NCBI GenBank assembly: GCA_920105625.2
Contig: OV050030.1
Location: forward strand, 407,107,034-407,171,033
DNA from: Clusia tigrina
Taxonomy: Eukaryota; Arthropoda; Insecta; Diptera; Clusiidae
Length of the DNA stretch: 64,000 nt
Direction of reading: 5' to 3'
This document shows positions 55,107 through 64,000 of this stretch, piece after piece. Position numbers and translations under genes: made by a program. Below the pieces are notes generated by a model. The model saw nothing but the letters and a program-made list of their open reading frames with translations. It did no database searches and had not been told where the DNA came from. Numbering within the stretch: position 1 is the first letter of the stretch; every line of letters starts with the position of its first letter.

Positions 55107-56527
55107 CATTATTGATGTTGACTTTGATGTTGAAATCAAGGGCGTTACCTTTAATCCCAAAATATTTAAGGAGGGGTATCTTTTTGTTTGTGTGCCAGAA
55201 AGGGATCGGATTTACATAGATTAGATATTATCTTGTGGAGCTAAAGCGATAATTGCAAATGATTGCATAACAAATGGTGTCATTCCAGTGCGTGACACTG
55301 GAATCCAGGAAAAAAAGATGGATCCCAGCGTCAGCTACTTGGATGACAGAAGCTTCAAGCCTTGGTATCATTCCAGTGCGTGATGCTGGAATCTGTATCT
55401 TCCACCCAAACCCTCAAGAAATATACAGCGAAATAGTCGGCAGGTTTTATCAATTCAAACAGCCGAAATATGTTGCTGCTGTAACCGGTACAAATAGTAA
55501 AACTTCATTAGTTGAATTTTGCCGCCAGATCTGGCAAAACTCTGGCTACAATGCTGCGTCTATTGGAACACTTGGAACATGCATCAATAATGGCAGTAAA
55601 GGTAATAGCAACAGATGACCTTTACGCAACATTGCGTGGTAGAAATGTAGAACACTTAGTGTTGGAATCCTCAAGTCGTGGAATTGATCAATACAGAATC
55701 CATGGATTAAAGTTAAGTGCTTGAGTACGAATTTCTCGCGAGATCATTTAGATTATCATTAAAATCTTGGTGAATATTTAGAAACTAAAAAAAGGTTATT
55801 TGACGAGGTATTACCAGAAGGAAAAACAGCGATTTTAAATGCGGATATAGATGAATACGGCGCATTGCTTAAAATAGCTGAAAAACGCAGCAACAAAATT
55901 ATCACCTATGGAAAAACAGGCTCCTGATATTACTTTATTAGAGCAAACACCAACCCCTAATGGTCAACATCTTATAGTATAAATTGATAGCCAAATTTAC
56001 AATACATTTTTCCCAGTTTTAGGAAAATTCCAAGCATATAATCTGCTATGTGCAATTGGTATATCTGGATTAAATTACAGAGAAATATGCGTAGAAAAAC
56101 TCTTTTCTCCACCAGAAAGAATGGAAAAAGTGAAAGCTTTTGCATTCGTGGATTACGCTCATACTCCGAATACGCTTAAACAAGCCCCATTGTCTTTAAA
56201 ATGGCATATCAACAAAAAAATAATTCTAGTTTTTGGATGCGGTGGAAATCGCGATCAGACGAAACGTTCAGAAATGGGCAAAATATCGTAGCACAATTGT
56301 ATGCAGACAAAGTAATAATTACAGATGATAATCCGCGTGATGAAGATCCGGCAAAAATTCGCCACGATATTTTGCTACATTGCCCTCATGCACTAGAGAT
56401 AGGAGGTAGGAGAGAAGCTATAGAGAAAGGCGTAGATATTGCCTATAACGAGGGTATGATTCTGCTAGTTGCAGGAAAGGGAAATGAGAAATTCCAAATT
56501 ATAGGCAAGCAAACTTTTGAGTGGTGA
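55081..56527 (+). pseudogene. murE: murE (UDP-MurNAc-tripeptide ligase), decayed
   Basis: The Mur ligase adds the third residue to the peptidoglycan stem peptide. It starts at ATG 55,081 (MKLRELLHNIIDVDFDVEIKG). The ATP-binding loop AAVTGTNSKTSLVEF is at about 55,475-55,520. The C-terminal domain includes FVDYAHTPNTLK, VFGCGGNRD, TDDNPRDEDPAKIRHDI and AGKGNEKFQIIG, ending at 56,527. Damage includes a TAG near 55,222, a frame change at a palindromic insert (55,272-55,397), a shift near 55,610 and stops near 55,725, 55,925 and 55,980. All domains are still in order, so it is a whole gene that decayed in place. Confidence 0.88.
55272..55397. repeat. Wolbachia-type palindromic repeat inside murE
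   Basis: Two copies of tcattccagtgcgtga, followed by cactggaatcca or tgctggaatctg, form dyad-symmetric units (ccagtgcgtgacactgg). I recall such palindromes as a dispersed Wolbachia repeat class. They sit between the N-terminal and central murE domains and change the frame. Confidence 0.75.
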
Positions 56528-56539
56528 TGCTGAGGTTGT

Positions 56540-57749
56540 TAAAAATAAAGTTGCATCTTGACCTATCTATTCTGGCCAGCTTCTTGCACAAAACTCTCTG
56601 TTTTTTCATTTTAGTGTTAGGTTTTGACATTACGTACGCATTGCAAACATATACTAATGCAATTGATACAGATATACTCGTTATAGGTAATTCAACAATG
56701 GACCCAATACCCGCTACTACCAATGCAGTTGCAATGCCACCTACGGCAATCATCTTTGCTTGCCTTTTTTCTTACATTCCATTTCTCTCTTATGTTTTTC
56801 ATCTTCTTCTTTCTTTAAAGTAGCATTTTCCTTATGTTTCTGTTTCTCTGCTTCCTTCAAGACAGCAATCACCTCTTTGTCTATAGCAAACATACTGGCA
56901 ATGGAATTATTATTATCTAGTGCTAAAGGACCAATAGCGAGCCTATTGACACAGAAGTTAAGAGACGCAAGTGGAACTGGATAGGGCTCATTCTGCGTAG
57001 AGAAGACGCCAACATTGCAAAGAGGGCCTTTCAATGGAACCCACATGGTAGTCGGAAAGCAGGACGCCCACGACAAACATGAGTACGCACTATCCACGCC
57101 GAAAGTCCCCACAGAGCCACCTGGAACGAAATAAGACACCTGGCTGCTGATAGAAACCGTTGGAGAGCTTTTGTTTCCGCCCTATGCTCGACTAGGAGCG
57201 ATATTTGACTCTTTTCTTTATTATGTCTTTTAGTTAACTTTGCTAGCATAAGTATAGTTTTATTGTGTCCAAAGGACTAGCTGTTTTATTTAGCAGGTAC
57301 CTCACTGTATTTATATGATTATTAGTAGCAGCAAAATGCAGCGGTGTTAAGCCAGGTTTAGAACGTGAGCGAATGTGTGCTCCTTGTTCTAGCAGTAATT
57401 CTATTATTTCCGTATTGCCGCTGCTAGCGGCACAATGCAGAGCAGTGTGTCCACCACCATCGCGTGTACTAACCTCTGCACCCTTCTCCAGTAGACGTCT
57501 TACTGTTTTTACTAAGCCTTTATGAGCAGCAATGTTTAATGCTGTAGTGTAATACCGAGAAGAGTGGACAATGGCTTGCCGTATTTCAATTAGATGATCT
57601 ATGTGAAAATTAAGTCTTTCCCACTGATTATACGTATCTTTGTGGCATGCGAAAAGCTTTTGCTCAATTTCCACAATTATGTTGCTTTTTTTTGATTCTT
57701 GCTCTATTTCTTGGAATACAGCATCAATTTCTTCCTCTTTTATACTCAT
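56540..57749 (-). pseudogene. Ankyrin-repeat protein with C-terminal membrane helix, split
   Basis: It starts at ATG 57,749 (MSIKEEEIDAVFQEIEQE). Three ankyrin repeats lie at about residues 70-165: YTTALNIAAHKGLVKTV, then HTALHCAASSGNTEIIELLLEQGA (split here), and LTPLHFAATNNHINTVRYLL. A host LINE tail (56,956-57,215) interrupts it. The gene resumes with a lysine/glutamate-rich stretch (KEAEKQKHKENATLKKEEDE). A predicted membrane segment follows (IATALVVAGIGSIVELPI, in another frame, near 56,680-56,740). Ankyrin proteins are abundant in Wolbachia and are candidate host-interaction proteins. This copy is non-functional. Confidence 0.8.
56956..57215 (+). mobile_element. Host LINE 3' tail inserted in the Wolbachia ankyrin gene
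   Basis: The plus strand reads EVKRRKWNWIGLILRREDAN, RAFQWNPHGSRKAGRPRQT, a stop, then TWNEIRHLAADRNRWRAFVS ALCSTRSDI and stop. This W-W-IG...GRPR...W-E...DR-RW...ALC pattern is the C-terminal region of insect RTE/CR1-like LINE ORF2 proteins. It is severely 5'-truncated. The Wolbachia gene continues on both sides. Confidence 0.75.
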
Positions 57750-57835
57750 TTGCTCCTCAAATAACTATAAATAGTTTTAATGATGAAGCAAAAGAAAGTC
57801 AGGATTTTATGGAATAGCCTCACAATCACTCACTG

Positions 57836-60180
57836 TGACAGCACTCGCACTTCTTTTGCACCGGAGCTTAAAAATTCTTGAGAGCAGGACCTTACAGTTG
57901 CTCCGGCTGTTACCACATCATCGACTAATATCACGATTTTATTTTCGATAATTTTCTTGTTGCTTATTTTAAAAGCCTTTTTTTAATTTTTATCACGCAG
58001 TTTAAGTGAAAGACCAGCTTGAGGCGCAGTATGGCGAAGACGTTTTATTGCAAATGGCGTATAGGATAAATTGGACAACTTACTCAATTCTTTGGCAAGC
58101 AACGCTGCTTGATTTACGTTTAAACAAACGCATTTTATGTAACGGTATAGGAAACACGAAAACGGGAATTTAGTGACGGATGTGCAGAGCATATTCACGT
58201 TATGGAGGGAACACTTCTCGAAGCTGCTGAATGGCGACAGCGCTAATGATAACAATGAAGATGAACCCGACCCCACGGTTGCTGACGATGAACATGAAGG
58301 AGTGCCCCCCGACTATGACGAGGTCTTGCTAGCTATTAGGCGGCTCAAAAAGAACAAAGCCGCCGGAGCTGATGGTATACCAGCGGAGCTATTCAAGGCT
58401 GGCGGCGATGAGCTCACGAAACGCATGCACCAGCTCATCTGCAAAATATGGTCGGAGGAATCCATGCCCAGCAACTGGAACCTAAGTGTGCTCTGCCCAA
58501 TCCAGAAGAATGGTGATCCGGCAATCTCTGCCAACTACCGCAGGATCAGCCTTCTGAACATCGCATATAAGGTCCTGTCGAGCGTACTCTGTGAAAGGCT
58601 GAAGCCCATCGCCAATGAACTGATTGGGCCTTATCAGTGTGGCTTCAGGCCTGGTAAAGGCACCATTGACCAAATGTTCACACTACGCCAAATCCTGGAG
58701 AAAACCCTAGAGAAGCAGATCGACATACACCACCTTTTCGTCGATTTCAAAGCTGCATTCGACAGCACCGAAAGGAGTCAGCTGTACGCCGCTATGTCTG
58801 AATTTTGCGTCCCTGCTAAGCTAATTCGGCTGTGCAAAATGACGGTAAGCACCACCACTGGCTCAGTTAAAATCGGTAATGACTTGTCCGAGCCGTTTGT
58901 TACTGAGCGAGGATTCAGACAAGGTGACTCCTTATCGTGTGTTTTCTTCAATCTAATGTTGGAAAAAATCGTACGCGCAGCAGATCTAAATCGCACAGGC
59001 ACTATCTTCCAGAAGAGTGTCATGTTACTGGCGTACGCTGATGATATTGACATCATTGGCCATAACAGCCGCGCCGTGAGTGTTGCATTTTCCGGCTTGG
59101 AGAGAGAAGCGAGGCGAGTGGGTGTAGCGGTAAACGAGGACAAAACGAAGTACTTGGTGTCAACACACAAAGAGTCTCAGCGTCTTGGACACCACGTCAC
59201 TGTTGGCGACTACCAATTTGAAGTTGTGATGGACTTCATTTATCTGGGAACCAGCATCAACACCACGAACGATGTCAGCAAGGAGATCAAGCGAAGAATC
59301 AATCTTGCCAACAGGTGTTACTTTGGGCTCAGTAGGCAATTGAGAAGCAGAGCCCTCTCTCGACGAACAAAAATTACGCTCTACAAAGCCCTCATCCTTC
59401 CCGTCCTGCTGTATGGTGCCGAAACCTGGACGATCGCAAACAACGATGAGCGAGCTTTGGGGGCGTTCGAGAGAAAAATTCTTCGAAGGATCTATGGTCC
59501 TATATGCGTCTGCGGAGAGTATCGAATCAGATGGAACAACGAGCTGTATGAGCTGTACGCCGACATTGATATAGTTCAGCGCATTAAAACGCAGCGGCTG
59601 CGCTGGCTGGGACTGGATGAAGGTGCTCCGGCGAAAAACGTGTTTGAATCGATGCCGCCGGGTGGCGGACGCAGGAGGGGGAGCCCACCACTACGTTGGA
59701 AGGACCAGGTTCAAGAGGACCTGGCTGCACTTGGTGTTTCCAATTGGCGCCAGCATGCGCGAAGCAGGGACGACTGGCGAAGGCTAATAACTCAACAAAT
59801 AACCAGAAATGGTTGTACGCCAATTATGATGATGATGATAGGAACCTCTGCGTTCTGAAATGTATCCTGATTAGCTTGGTGTATCCACTTTGCATAGATT
59901 TTTACGTAATTCAAATGATCAAAAAATTTTAAATTTATAATCATGTTGATCATAAGCAAAAACTGATCTTAATACTTTAAACGGTGGAGGATTGATGATG
60001 CACTTACCACACGTGTAAATATTGCCTGAGATTACTACGCCACAAACATTGCAGTAATGCTATGTTAGAAAATTGATTTTTTTTTAGTTGCATTCACTAC
60101 GCAGATTAAGATTTTCATCAATGATACATTCGCAACTTACGCATACGCTTGGAAATATGAGATTTGTAGCTTTCTTTAGT
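57836..60180 (-). pseudogene. comF: comF-like phosphoribosyltransferase, split by an RTE LINE
   Basis: ComF-type proteins are linked to DNA uptake or repair; the biochemical role is uncertain. The N-terminal zinc region (CVSCECIIDEN; CNVCGVVISGNIYTCGKC) lies at about 60,000-60,150, followed by FKVLRSVFAYDQHDYKFK. The LINE interrupts at 59,840-58,158. The rest resumes with a FPIPLHK motif near 58,140, NQAALLAKELSKLSNL and the PRPP-binding loop VDDVVTTGATV (about 57,895-57,930), ending near 57,836. Extra stops are seen near 60,075, 59,930 and 57,985, with a frame shift near 58,110. Confidence 0.82.
58158..59840 (+). mobile_element. RTE-type LINE, 5'-truncated, with a long open RT frame
   Basis: A single uninterrupted frame covers 58,173-59,858 (561 codons, no true ATG start because the 5' part is missing). 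It has a linker (VQSIFTLWREHFSKLLNGD), RT blocks AAGADGIPAELFK, YRRISLLNIAYKVLS, GFRPGKGTIDQ and FVDFKAAFDS, the catalytic LLAYADDIDIIG (near 59,035), and a C-terminal region (LYGAETW; RLRWLGL; GRRRGSPPLRWKDQV). It ends in a short (ATG)n run at 59,826-59,839, as RTE elements often end in microsatellites. The endonuclease domain is missing. It lies inside Wolbachia comF and carries no stops, so it is young. Confidence 0.88.
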
Positions 60181-60370
60181 AAGCGAAGGTTCACAACTCA
60201 TTCAATATATTATAAAATAATTTATATAGTATAGCTAAAGTAACTTAAGCCTACACCCTTTCACTTTTTATTTCATTTCAATATAGTTCATACTGCTGAG
60301 GGCCATAAAAGCAGAACTTTTAACTCAGTTTGTGGTATACCATTGACTTAAGTAGTCTTTGAATTATCCT
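60180..60370. other. Intergenic Wolbachia-derived sequence
   Basis: AT-rich spacer between the comF start and the IS element. No gene seen. Confidence 0.5.
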
Positions 60371-61220
60371 TAGAACCTGTACATGATCTCAAGAAAGGAA
60401 TAAACTAAGAGATAATGTATATAAGTTAGGATATATGAGGAGTGATATAAGTCGGGAAAGATTTGAGATTATGTTACCAGATCTAGAGTCCTGTAGAAAA
60501 AAACAAAGCCAAGAAAACTTGATTTCTACGATGTATTTTGTGGAGTGTTAACGTTCTGAAAAGCGGTTGTCAGTGGAGAATGCTACCAAAAGAGTTTCCA
60601 AAATAGCGCAATTGTTACGACTATTTTAAGAAGTGGAGTGAAAAACCAGATGCAGATAAAGAAAGTGTTCTGGAGCTGGTGTTAAAACAAAATAGTTGGC
60701 GTGGTCCGTCAAAACAATGGTCGGAAAGAAAAAACCCGCTTCTGCATAATTGATGCACAGAGTGTAAAAAATGCAGATACTGCTGAAGAAAAAGGCTATG
60801 ATGCAGGCAAAAGATTTCAGGAATAAAACTCCATATTGCAGTAGATACGCAAGGTGTGCCCCATGCAGTTTATATAAGAACAGCAGAGATAACTGACCGT
60901 AGCAGTGCTGTGAGAATGGTCGAAAATGCAAAAGAAAACCTCTCGGGAGTTAAAAATGTACTGGTTGATGCAGGCTATACTGGAGAGAGTTTTGCAACTC
61001 TAATAAAAACGATTTTTGGTGCAACCGTTGAAGTGATGAAAATAAATGAATTACATTCCTTTGTTGTATTGCCCAACAGATGGGTTGTGGAGCGATCTTG
61101 TGCTTGGTTAGAAAAATGTAGAAGATTGTGCAAAAATTGTGAGCGAAAACTCAATACTAGCCTACAAATGGTCGTTCTGGCTTTCACTGCCTTACTTCTG
61201 AAAAGATTATGAACAGGCTG
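60371..61220 (+). mobile_element. IS5-family insertion sequence (Wolbachia type)
   Basis: Imperfect inverted ends (agaacctgtacatgatct on the left; agattatgaacaggct on the right) enclose a decayed transposase read on the plus strand. The N-part reads RSDISRERFEIMLPDLES, KKTKPRKLDFYDVFCGVL and the following SGCQWRMLPKEFPK. The middle has CIIDAQSVKN and GYDAGKRFQ. The C-part is the open frame 60,856-61,212 with LVDAGYTGESF and RWVVERSCAWLEKCRRL. At least five frame breaks are present. The look is that of the IS1031-type IS5 elements common in Wolbachia. Confidence 0.8.
60440..61212 (+). pseudogene. IS5-family transposase, frameshifted
   Basis: DDE transposase of the IS above. D in CIIDAQSV, D in LVDAGYTG and E in VVERSCAW are still present, but they are distributed over different frames with stops near 60,603, 60,752 and 60,826. 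It cannot produce a full enzyme. Confidence 0.8.
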
Positions 61221-61238
61221 TAATCTTGATGACTTCCT

Positions 61239-62722
61239 TTAGATCTCATATATAGAACCACTCCTATGTTCCCCATTTCTTCGATCTGGTAAACGATTTT
61301 CCTTATTTTGCAAGGATTCCTGCTCTATAAAAATAGCCTCTTGTAAGTTCATTATATTACGCAAAGGTATTACAGATAGTTTCTTTCCTGGCCAAGTGTT
61401 AAGAAACTGTACTCCTCCAGTATAAACAGCCATCAACGCATAATAAACTGCCCACCAACCACAGTCACTTCCATTCTTTAAAAACTATTTCGTTCTCTTT
61501 ACAAAAAGGGAGCAATATTAAGGTAGTCTGATCATCCACAAAGGTTGTACCCTTAGTCAAACCTTCCTTTAATCTTTCAGGAATCTTTTTTTCAGCAAGA
61601 GAATCAAAAAAGAAAACTTGATACTGATCATTATTTATTTCTTCACCCAATAAATTTCTAAATTTTTCAGGCAGCAATACCCAGCTAATCCAGTGAGAAC
61701 CTCCTTCTTTTTTATCAATACCAGTAGAATCATTAGTAAGAACTGTTTCAGTGTTAGCTATAGAAATAAAAGGCATATCTAACTCAGCACCATAATGATC
61801 ATTTATTTCAGAACCATCTTCAACTCTTTGACAAATATGTTTCAGTGAATCTCTAAAAGCTTCCTCGTTATTAAACCCGAAGTTAATAGGACTAATATAA
61901 TAGGCAACCCGATTATCATTATTTGCAATCGCCTTATTCATAAAATTCTTTATATGATCAATATCTGCCCATTCTCTAGAATTACCTGAATCATCACTAC
62001 CGAATGTTACTTGGTTTAGTCCATGGTAAATATCAATTGCAGTAAGATGAATTTTGCCTTGTAAAGAATCGTGATTAGATTGAGCCTGCACTTGTGACTG
62101 TTGTTCTGCTCCTTCCTCAAAATCATAAATGAAAGAAGGGCTGTTTCTATCTACTACACCATAAATCTCTTCCCTAGAAACTTCTATAGCTTCTTCAATA
62201 TCTTTTTCAATGCTACTAAGAAGTGGTACAAAATGGTTCCTGTAATTAACTATATAAATTAATATTAATCCATCTATCTCTTCATCTCTTAATTCTATAA
62301 CCTTAATTTTCACGCCATACTCTTCACATATCATTTTTCCTTCAATTTCGAGTCTTCATCAACTTTAGAATTTTTACCTCTGAGTCAGAACTAGGATTTT
62401 TAATATCTTCTGCAGTGAATTCAATACGTGGTGAGGTTTCTCACTCTCTCTATTTAGAGACTTATTAAACCATGAATCATTTTGCAGAGCACTCAATTCT
62501 TTCTGTGCATATTACTTGCAGCTTCTCCGTAAAGACTTTGCTAAACCTTTTATCACTTGTAATTAGACCATTACTTTTTAGTTCATTCAACCCTTGAGCA
62601 ACTGAATCAAAAAAACAATCCCCTTCACCTACAGCAGCTCCTATTTTAAAGCCTTTAGGTAATTCTTCTCTTAATTTCTTTAACAGTTTTTCACGTTCTT
62701 TTCTTTCCGCTATTTTCTTCAT
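61239..62722 (-). pseudogene. OTU + Ulp1(C48)-type double cysteine protease, Wolbachia effector-like, frameshifted
   Basis: Read from ATG 62,722. An OTU-type domain has its catalytic Cys in VGEGDCFFDSVAQGL (near 62,600), and the matching His region NHFVPLL near 62,220-62,245 lies in the next frame. After a glutamine-rich linker, a second region carries GGSHWISWVLL (His, ~61,700), VFFFDSLAEK (Asp, ~61,605) and, beyond a one-base frame change near 61,470-61,485, SDCGWWAVYYAL (Cys, ~61,450). That His-Asp-Cys order fits Ulp1/C48 peptidases that remove ubiquitin-like proteins. Breaks near 62,335-62,476 and near 61,475 disable it. Similar OTU-containing genes are known from Wolbachia phage-WO eukaryotic-association modules; cytoplasmic-incompatibility deubiquitylases use a C48 domain. 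Relation to either is inference. Confidence 0.68.
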
Positions 62723-62734
62723 ATATGAGTTTAA

Positions 62735-63178
62735 AAATTGAAATAGGATCCCTAGTAACTTATCTAGGAGCTCCTATCACGTCATAATTTTGATCTTGTT
62801 GACCTTGCATAACTTTCACCTATCAATATCTATCTTAGTAACTATTTGAATTGTATAACTTTCATCATACTATTTATTACTAAAATATTGTTGCAATTCA
62901 ATATATTTCTTTAATAAAAATTTAATCATCCATAGATGGCGGCAATATAGTTGATAGTGGTGTTCTAAAGAGAACTTAATTAAAGCCAACCAAAACGAAA
63001 GAAAAGCGATGTTTTTTATTTCGATTTCTCTTTGCTATTCTTAAATCAATCTCTATTAATTTAGCATTAAATATTATGAATATCTAAATAATCTTATTTC
63101 AGCAACCAAAACCAGCTGTTGTGAGAAGATATTGTTTTGGGATGTGTTGGTCTACCGCGCAAGATCATTGATATCTTC
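62735..63178. other. Intergenic Wolbachia-derived sequence
   Basis: A short frame MQGQQDQNYDVIGAPR starting near 62,812 on the minus strand may be the original start of the protease gene, now out of phase. The rest is AT-rich with no supported gene. Confidence 0.4.
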
Positions 63179-64000
63179 TCATTTGCTTTTCCTCTTTCCA
63201 CTAATACTCTGTTGTTGAAGCGATATATCATCCAAGGGAGTAAACGGAACTCTTCTAACTTTTTCATATAGTGTACTAAATACCTCACGCCGATTATTTT
63301 TGACAAGATTGTTTAAATATTCTGTTCTATTTCCTGCCTTATCAAAACAAAGATCATATAACTTTTCAAAAATGTGACAGGTATTTATCCCTACTCCATA
63401 TAATATCTTACTTGATAAATTTTTCGGCGTAAAAAGTTTTTCCTTGGCGAAGAAGTGATTTAAATGATTTTCTTTAAAACATGATGTGTGAAAAGTTCTT
63501 AAAATAGAAGAGGCATTCTTTCCTGCCATGGATAACACATTTGATAGATAATCCGGCTTAAAACCTACCTTATAGAAATCATTTAAAAACTGTGTTGCGT
63601 TTCCCGTCTCATCAAAACAAACATCATGAAAATTTTTTAAAGCAGAACAAATATTAGCTTTTGCTCCGTGTAATATCCCAGATAAATTAATTGCTGTAAA
63701 ACCTCCTTCTTTATTTAAAAAATGGTATAAATACTTTTTTGTCTCTCCTATAAAACAAAAATCGTGAAATTTTTTGAAACTATCAGCTGATCCACTCAGT
63801 ATACTACATAAATCACATGGCCTAAAACCTTCCTTATAGAAATCATTTAAAAGCTTTGTTCTTTCCCTTTTCCCATTAAAACAAACACTATGCAGCTTTT
63901 TTAAATTAGAAGAAGCATGAACCCCTGATCCACATAACATACAGGATAAGTTGCTTGGCTTAAAACCCTCCTTACAGAAATCATCTAAAAGTTCTGTTCT
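63179..64000 (-). CDS. Wolbachia repeat-solenoid protein, C-terminal part (units of ~46 residues)
   Basis: The frame is open from the window edge to a stop at 63,179, so the N-terminus is off-window. At least five units are visible with the pattern GF-x-P-x-[ND]-L-S-x-[IM]-L-x-G...N-A-S-S-x-L-K-x-F-H-D-x-C-F...T-x-[FL]-L-N-D-F-Y-K. Examples are GFKPDYLSNVLSMAGKNASS and LFTPKNLSSKILYGVG. Each unit should fold as two or three helices, giving a curved solenoid. A basic tail (KNNRREVFS..., SGKRKSK) ends the protein. The family is not one I can name. The first half of each unit is loosely reminiscent of TAL-effector-like repeats. No stop interrupts the visible 274 codons, unlike its neighbours. 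Confidence 0.65.
   Translation of the reverse strand, partial: RTELLDDFCKEGFKPSNLSCMLCGSGVHASSNLKKLHSVCFNGKRERTKLLNDFYKEGFRPCDLCSILSGSADSFKKFHDFCFIGETKKYLYHFLNKEGGFTAINLSGILHGAKANICSALKNFHDVCFDETGNATQFLNDFYKVGFKPDYLSNVLSMAGKNASSILRTFHTSCFKENHLNHFFAKEKLFTPKNLSSKILYGVGINTCHIFEKLYDLCFDKAGNRTEYLNNLVKNNRREVFSTLYEKVRRVPFTPLDDISLQQQSISGKRKSK

Larger units (their letters stand above)
53646..64000. other. Wolbachia-derived chromosomal segment in the insect genome
   Basis: Gene content, intron-free bacterial frames, a Wolbachia-type palindromic repeat, an ankyrin gene, an IS5-family element and an OTU/Ulp1-type protease gene point to Wolbachia. metC, murE, ankyrin and comF carry stops, shifts or insertions. 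Two host-type LINEs lie inside the block, which could only have inserted in a eukaryotic nucleus. The left edge abuts an insect gypsy relic; the right edge is beyond the window. Confidence 0.88.

Noticed and set aside
57031..57249. Minus-strand frame across the LINE tail as part of the ankyrin protein
   Set aside because: The opposite strand gives a recognisable LINE C-terminus, while this frame has no ankyrin pattern.
58140..59860. A clear target-site duplication around the RTE LINE
   Set aside because: Only a short ataggaa similarity is visible near the two edges; it is too weak to claim, and a few comF codons appear deleted.
62735..63178. A cifA/cifB cytoplasmic-incompatibility pair
   Set aside because: No cifA-like frame accompanies the protease gene. 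The C48-type motifs alone do not establish a Cif identity.
53646..64000. Simple bacterial contamination or chimeric assembly of a live Wolbachia genome
   Set aside because: Two host-type LINEs lie inside bacterial genes and most genes are decayed in several places. A misjoin at 53,646 alone cannot be excluded without reads.

Overview
The window is a repeat-dense stretch of an insect nuclear genome, most likely a higher (cyclorrhaphan) fly. The evidence is spliceosomal introns, a three-exon Atg10 gene, and an arthropod repertoire of mobile elements: R1-, Jockey-, LOA- and RTE-type LINEs, gypsy, copia and BEL/Pao LTR elements, a Penelope-like element, and pogo, mariner, Tc1-like and MULE DNA transposons. 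The last ~10.3 kb (about 53,650 to the end) is not insect in origin. It reads as a block of Wolbachia chromosome (metC, murE, an ankyrin gene, comF, an IS5-family element, an OTU/Ulp1-like protease gene and a repeat-solenoid gene). It is decayed and has itself been invaded by host retrotransposons, which argues for a Wolbachia insertion resident in the insect nucleus rather than contamination.

Layout. 1-5,830: a composite block of TE fragments (gypsy-type pol, R1-type LINE, Jockey-type gag, a gypsy LTR with primer-binding site), all on the minus strand. 5,830-10,420: a Tc1-like end, then a degenerate transposon-type gene split by a complete 2,717-bp MULE. The MULE carries an apparently intact four-exon transposase with FLYWCH, DDE and RING domains and has a 9-bp target duplication. 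10,420-19,213: short repeats, a 205-bp foldback element, the 5' part of a copia element, a BEL/Pao pol remnant, a Penelope-like fragment and a complete but mutated pogo/Tigger element with two introns. 19,690-38,940: a second copy of the composite block from the window start. It is interrupted by a young, full-length 10,464-bp gypsy-type element with identical 481-bp LTRs and a 4-bp target duplication.

38,940-49,290: mostly old repeat debris around the only recognisable single-copy host gene, Atg10 (45,299-46,191). 49,290-53,646: deleted head-to-tail copies of the same gypsy family on the minus strand, with a deleted mariner inside. 53,650-64,000: the Wolbachia block. Its left edge abuts the gypsy 3' region; a 5'-truncated RTE LINE splits comF and a LINE tail splits the ankyrin gene.

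Functionally only a few items look potentially alive: Atg10 (E2-like enzyme of Atg12 conjugation), the MULE transposase, and the gypsy element, whose pol is open but whose gag carries one amber codon. The most novel material is in the Wolbachia segment: an OTU plus Ulp1-type double protease broken by frame errors, and an array of ~46-residue repeats running off the window edge. Calls are from reading the sequence and from memory of protein families; no searches were run.
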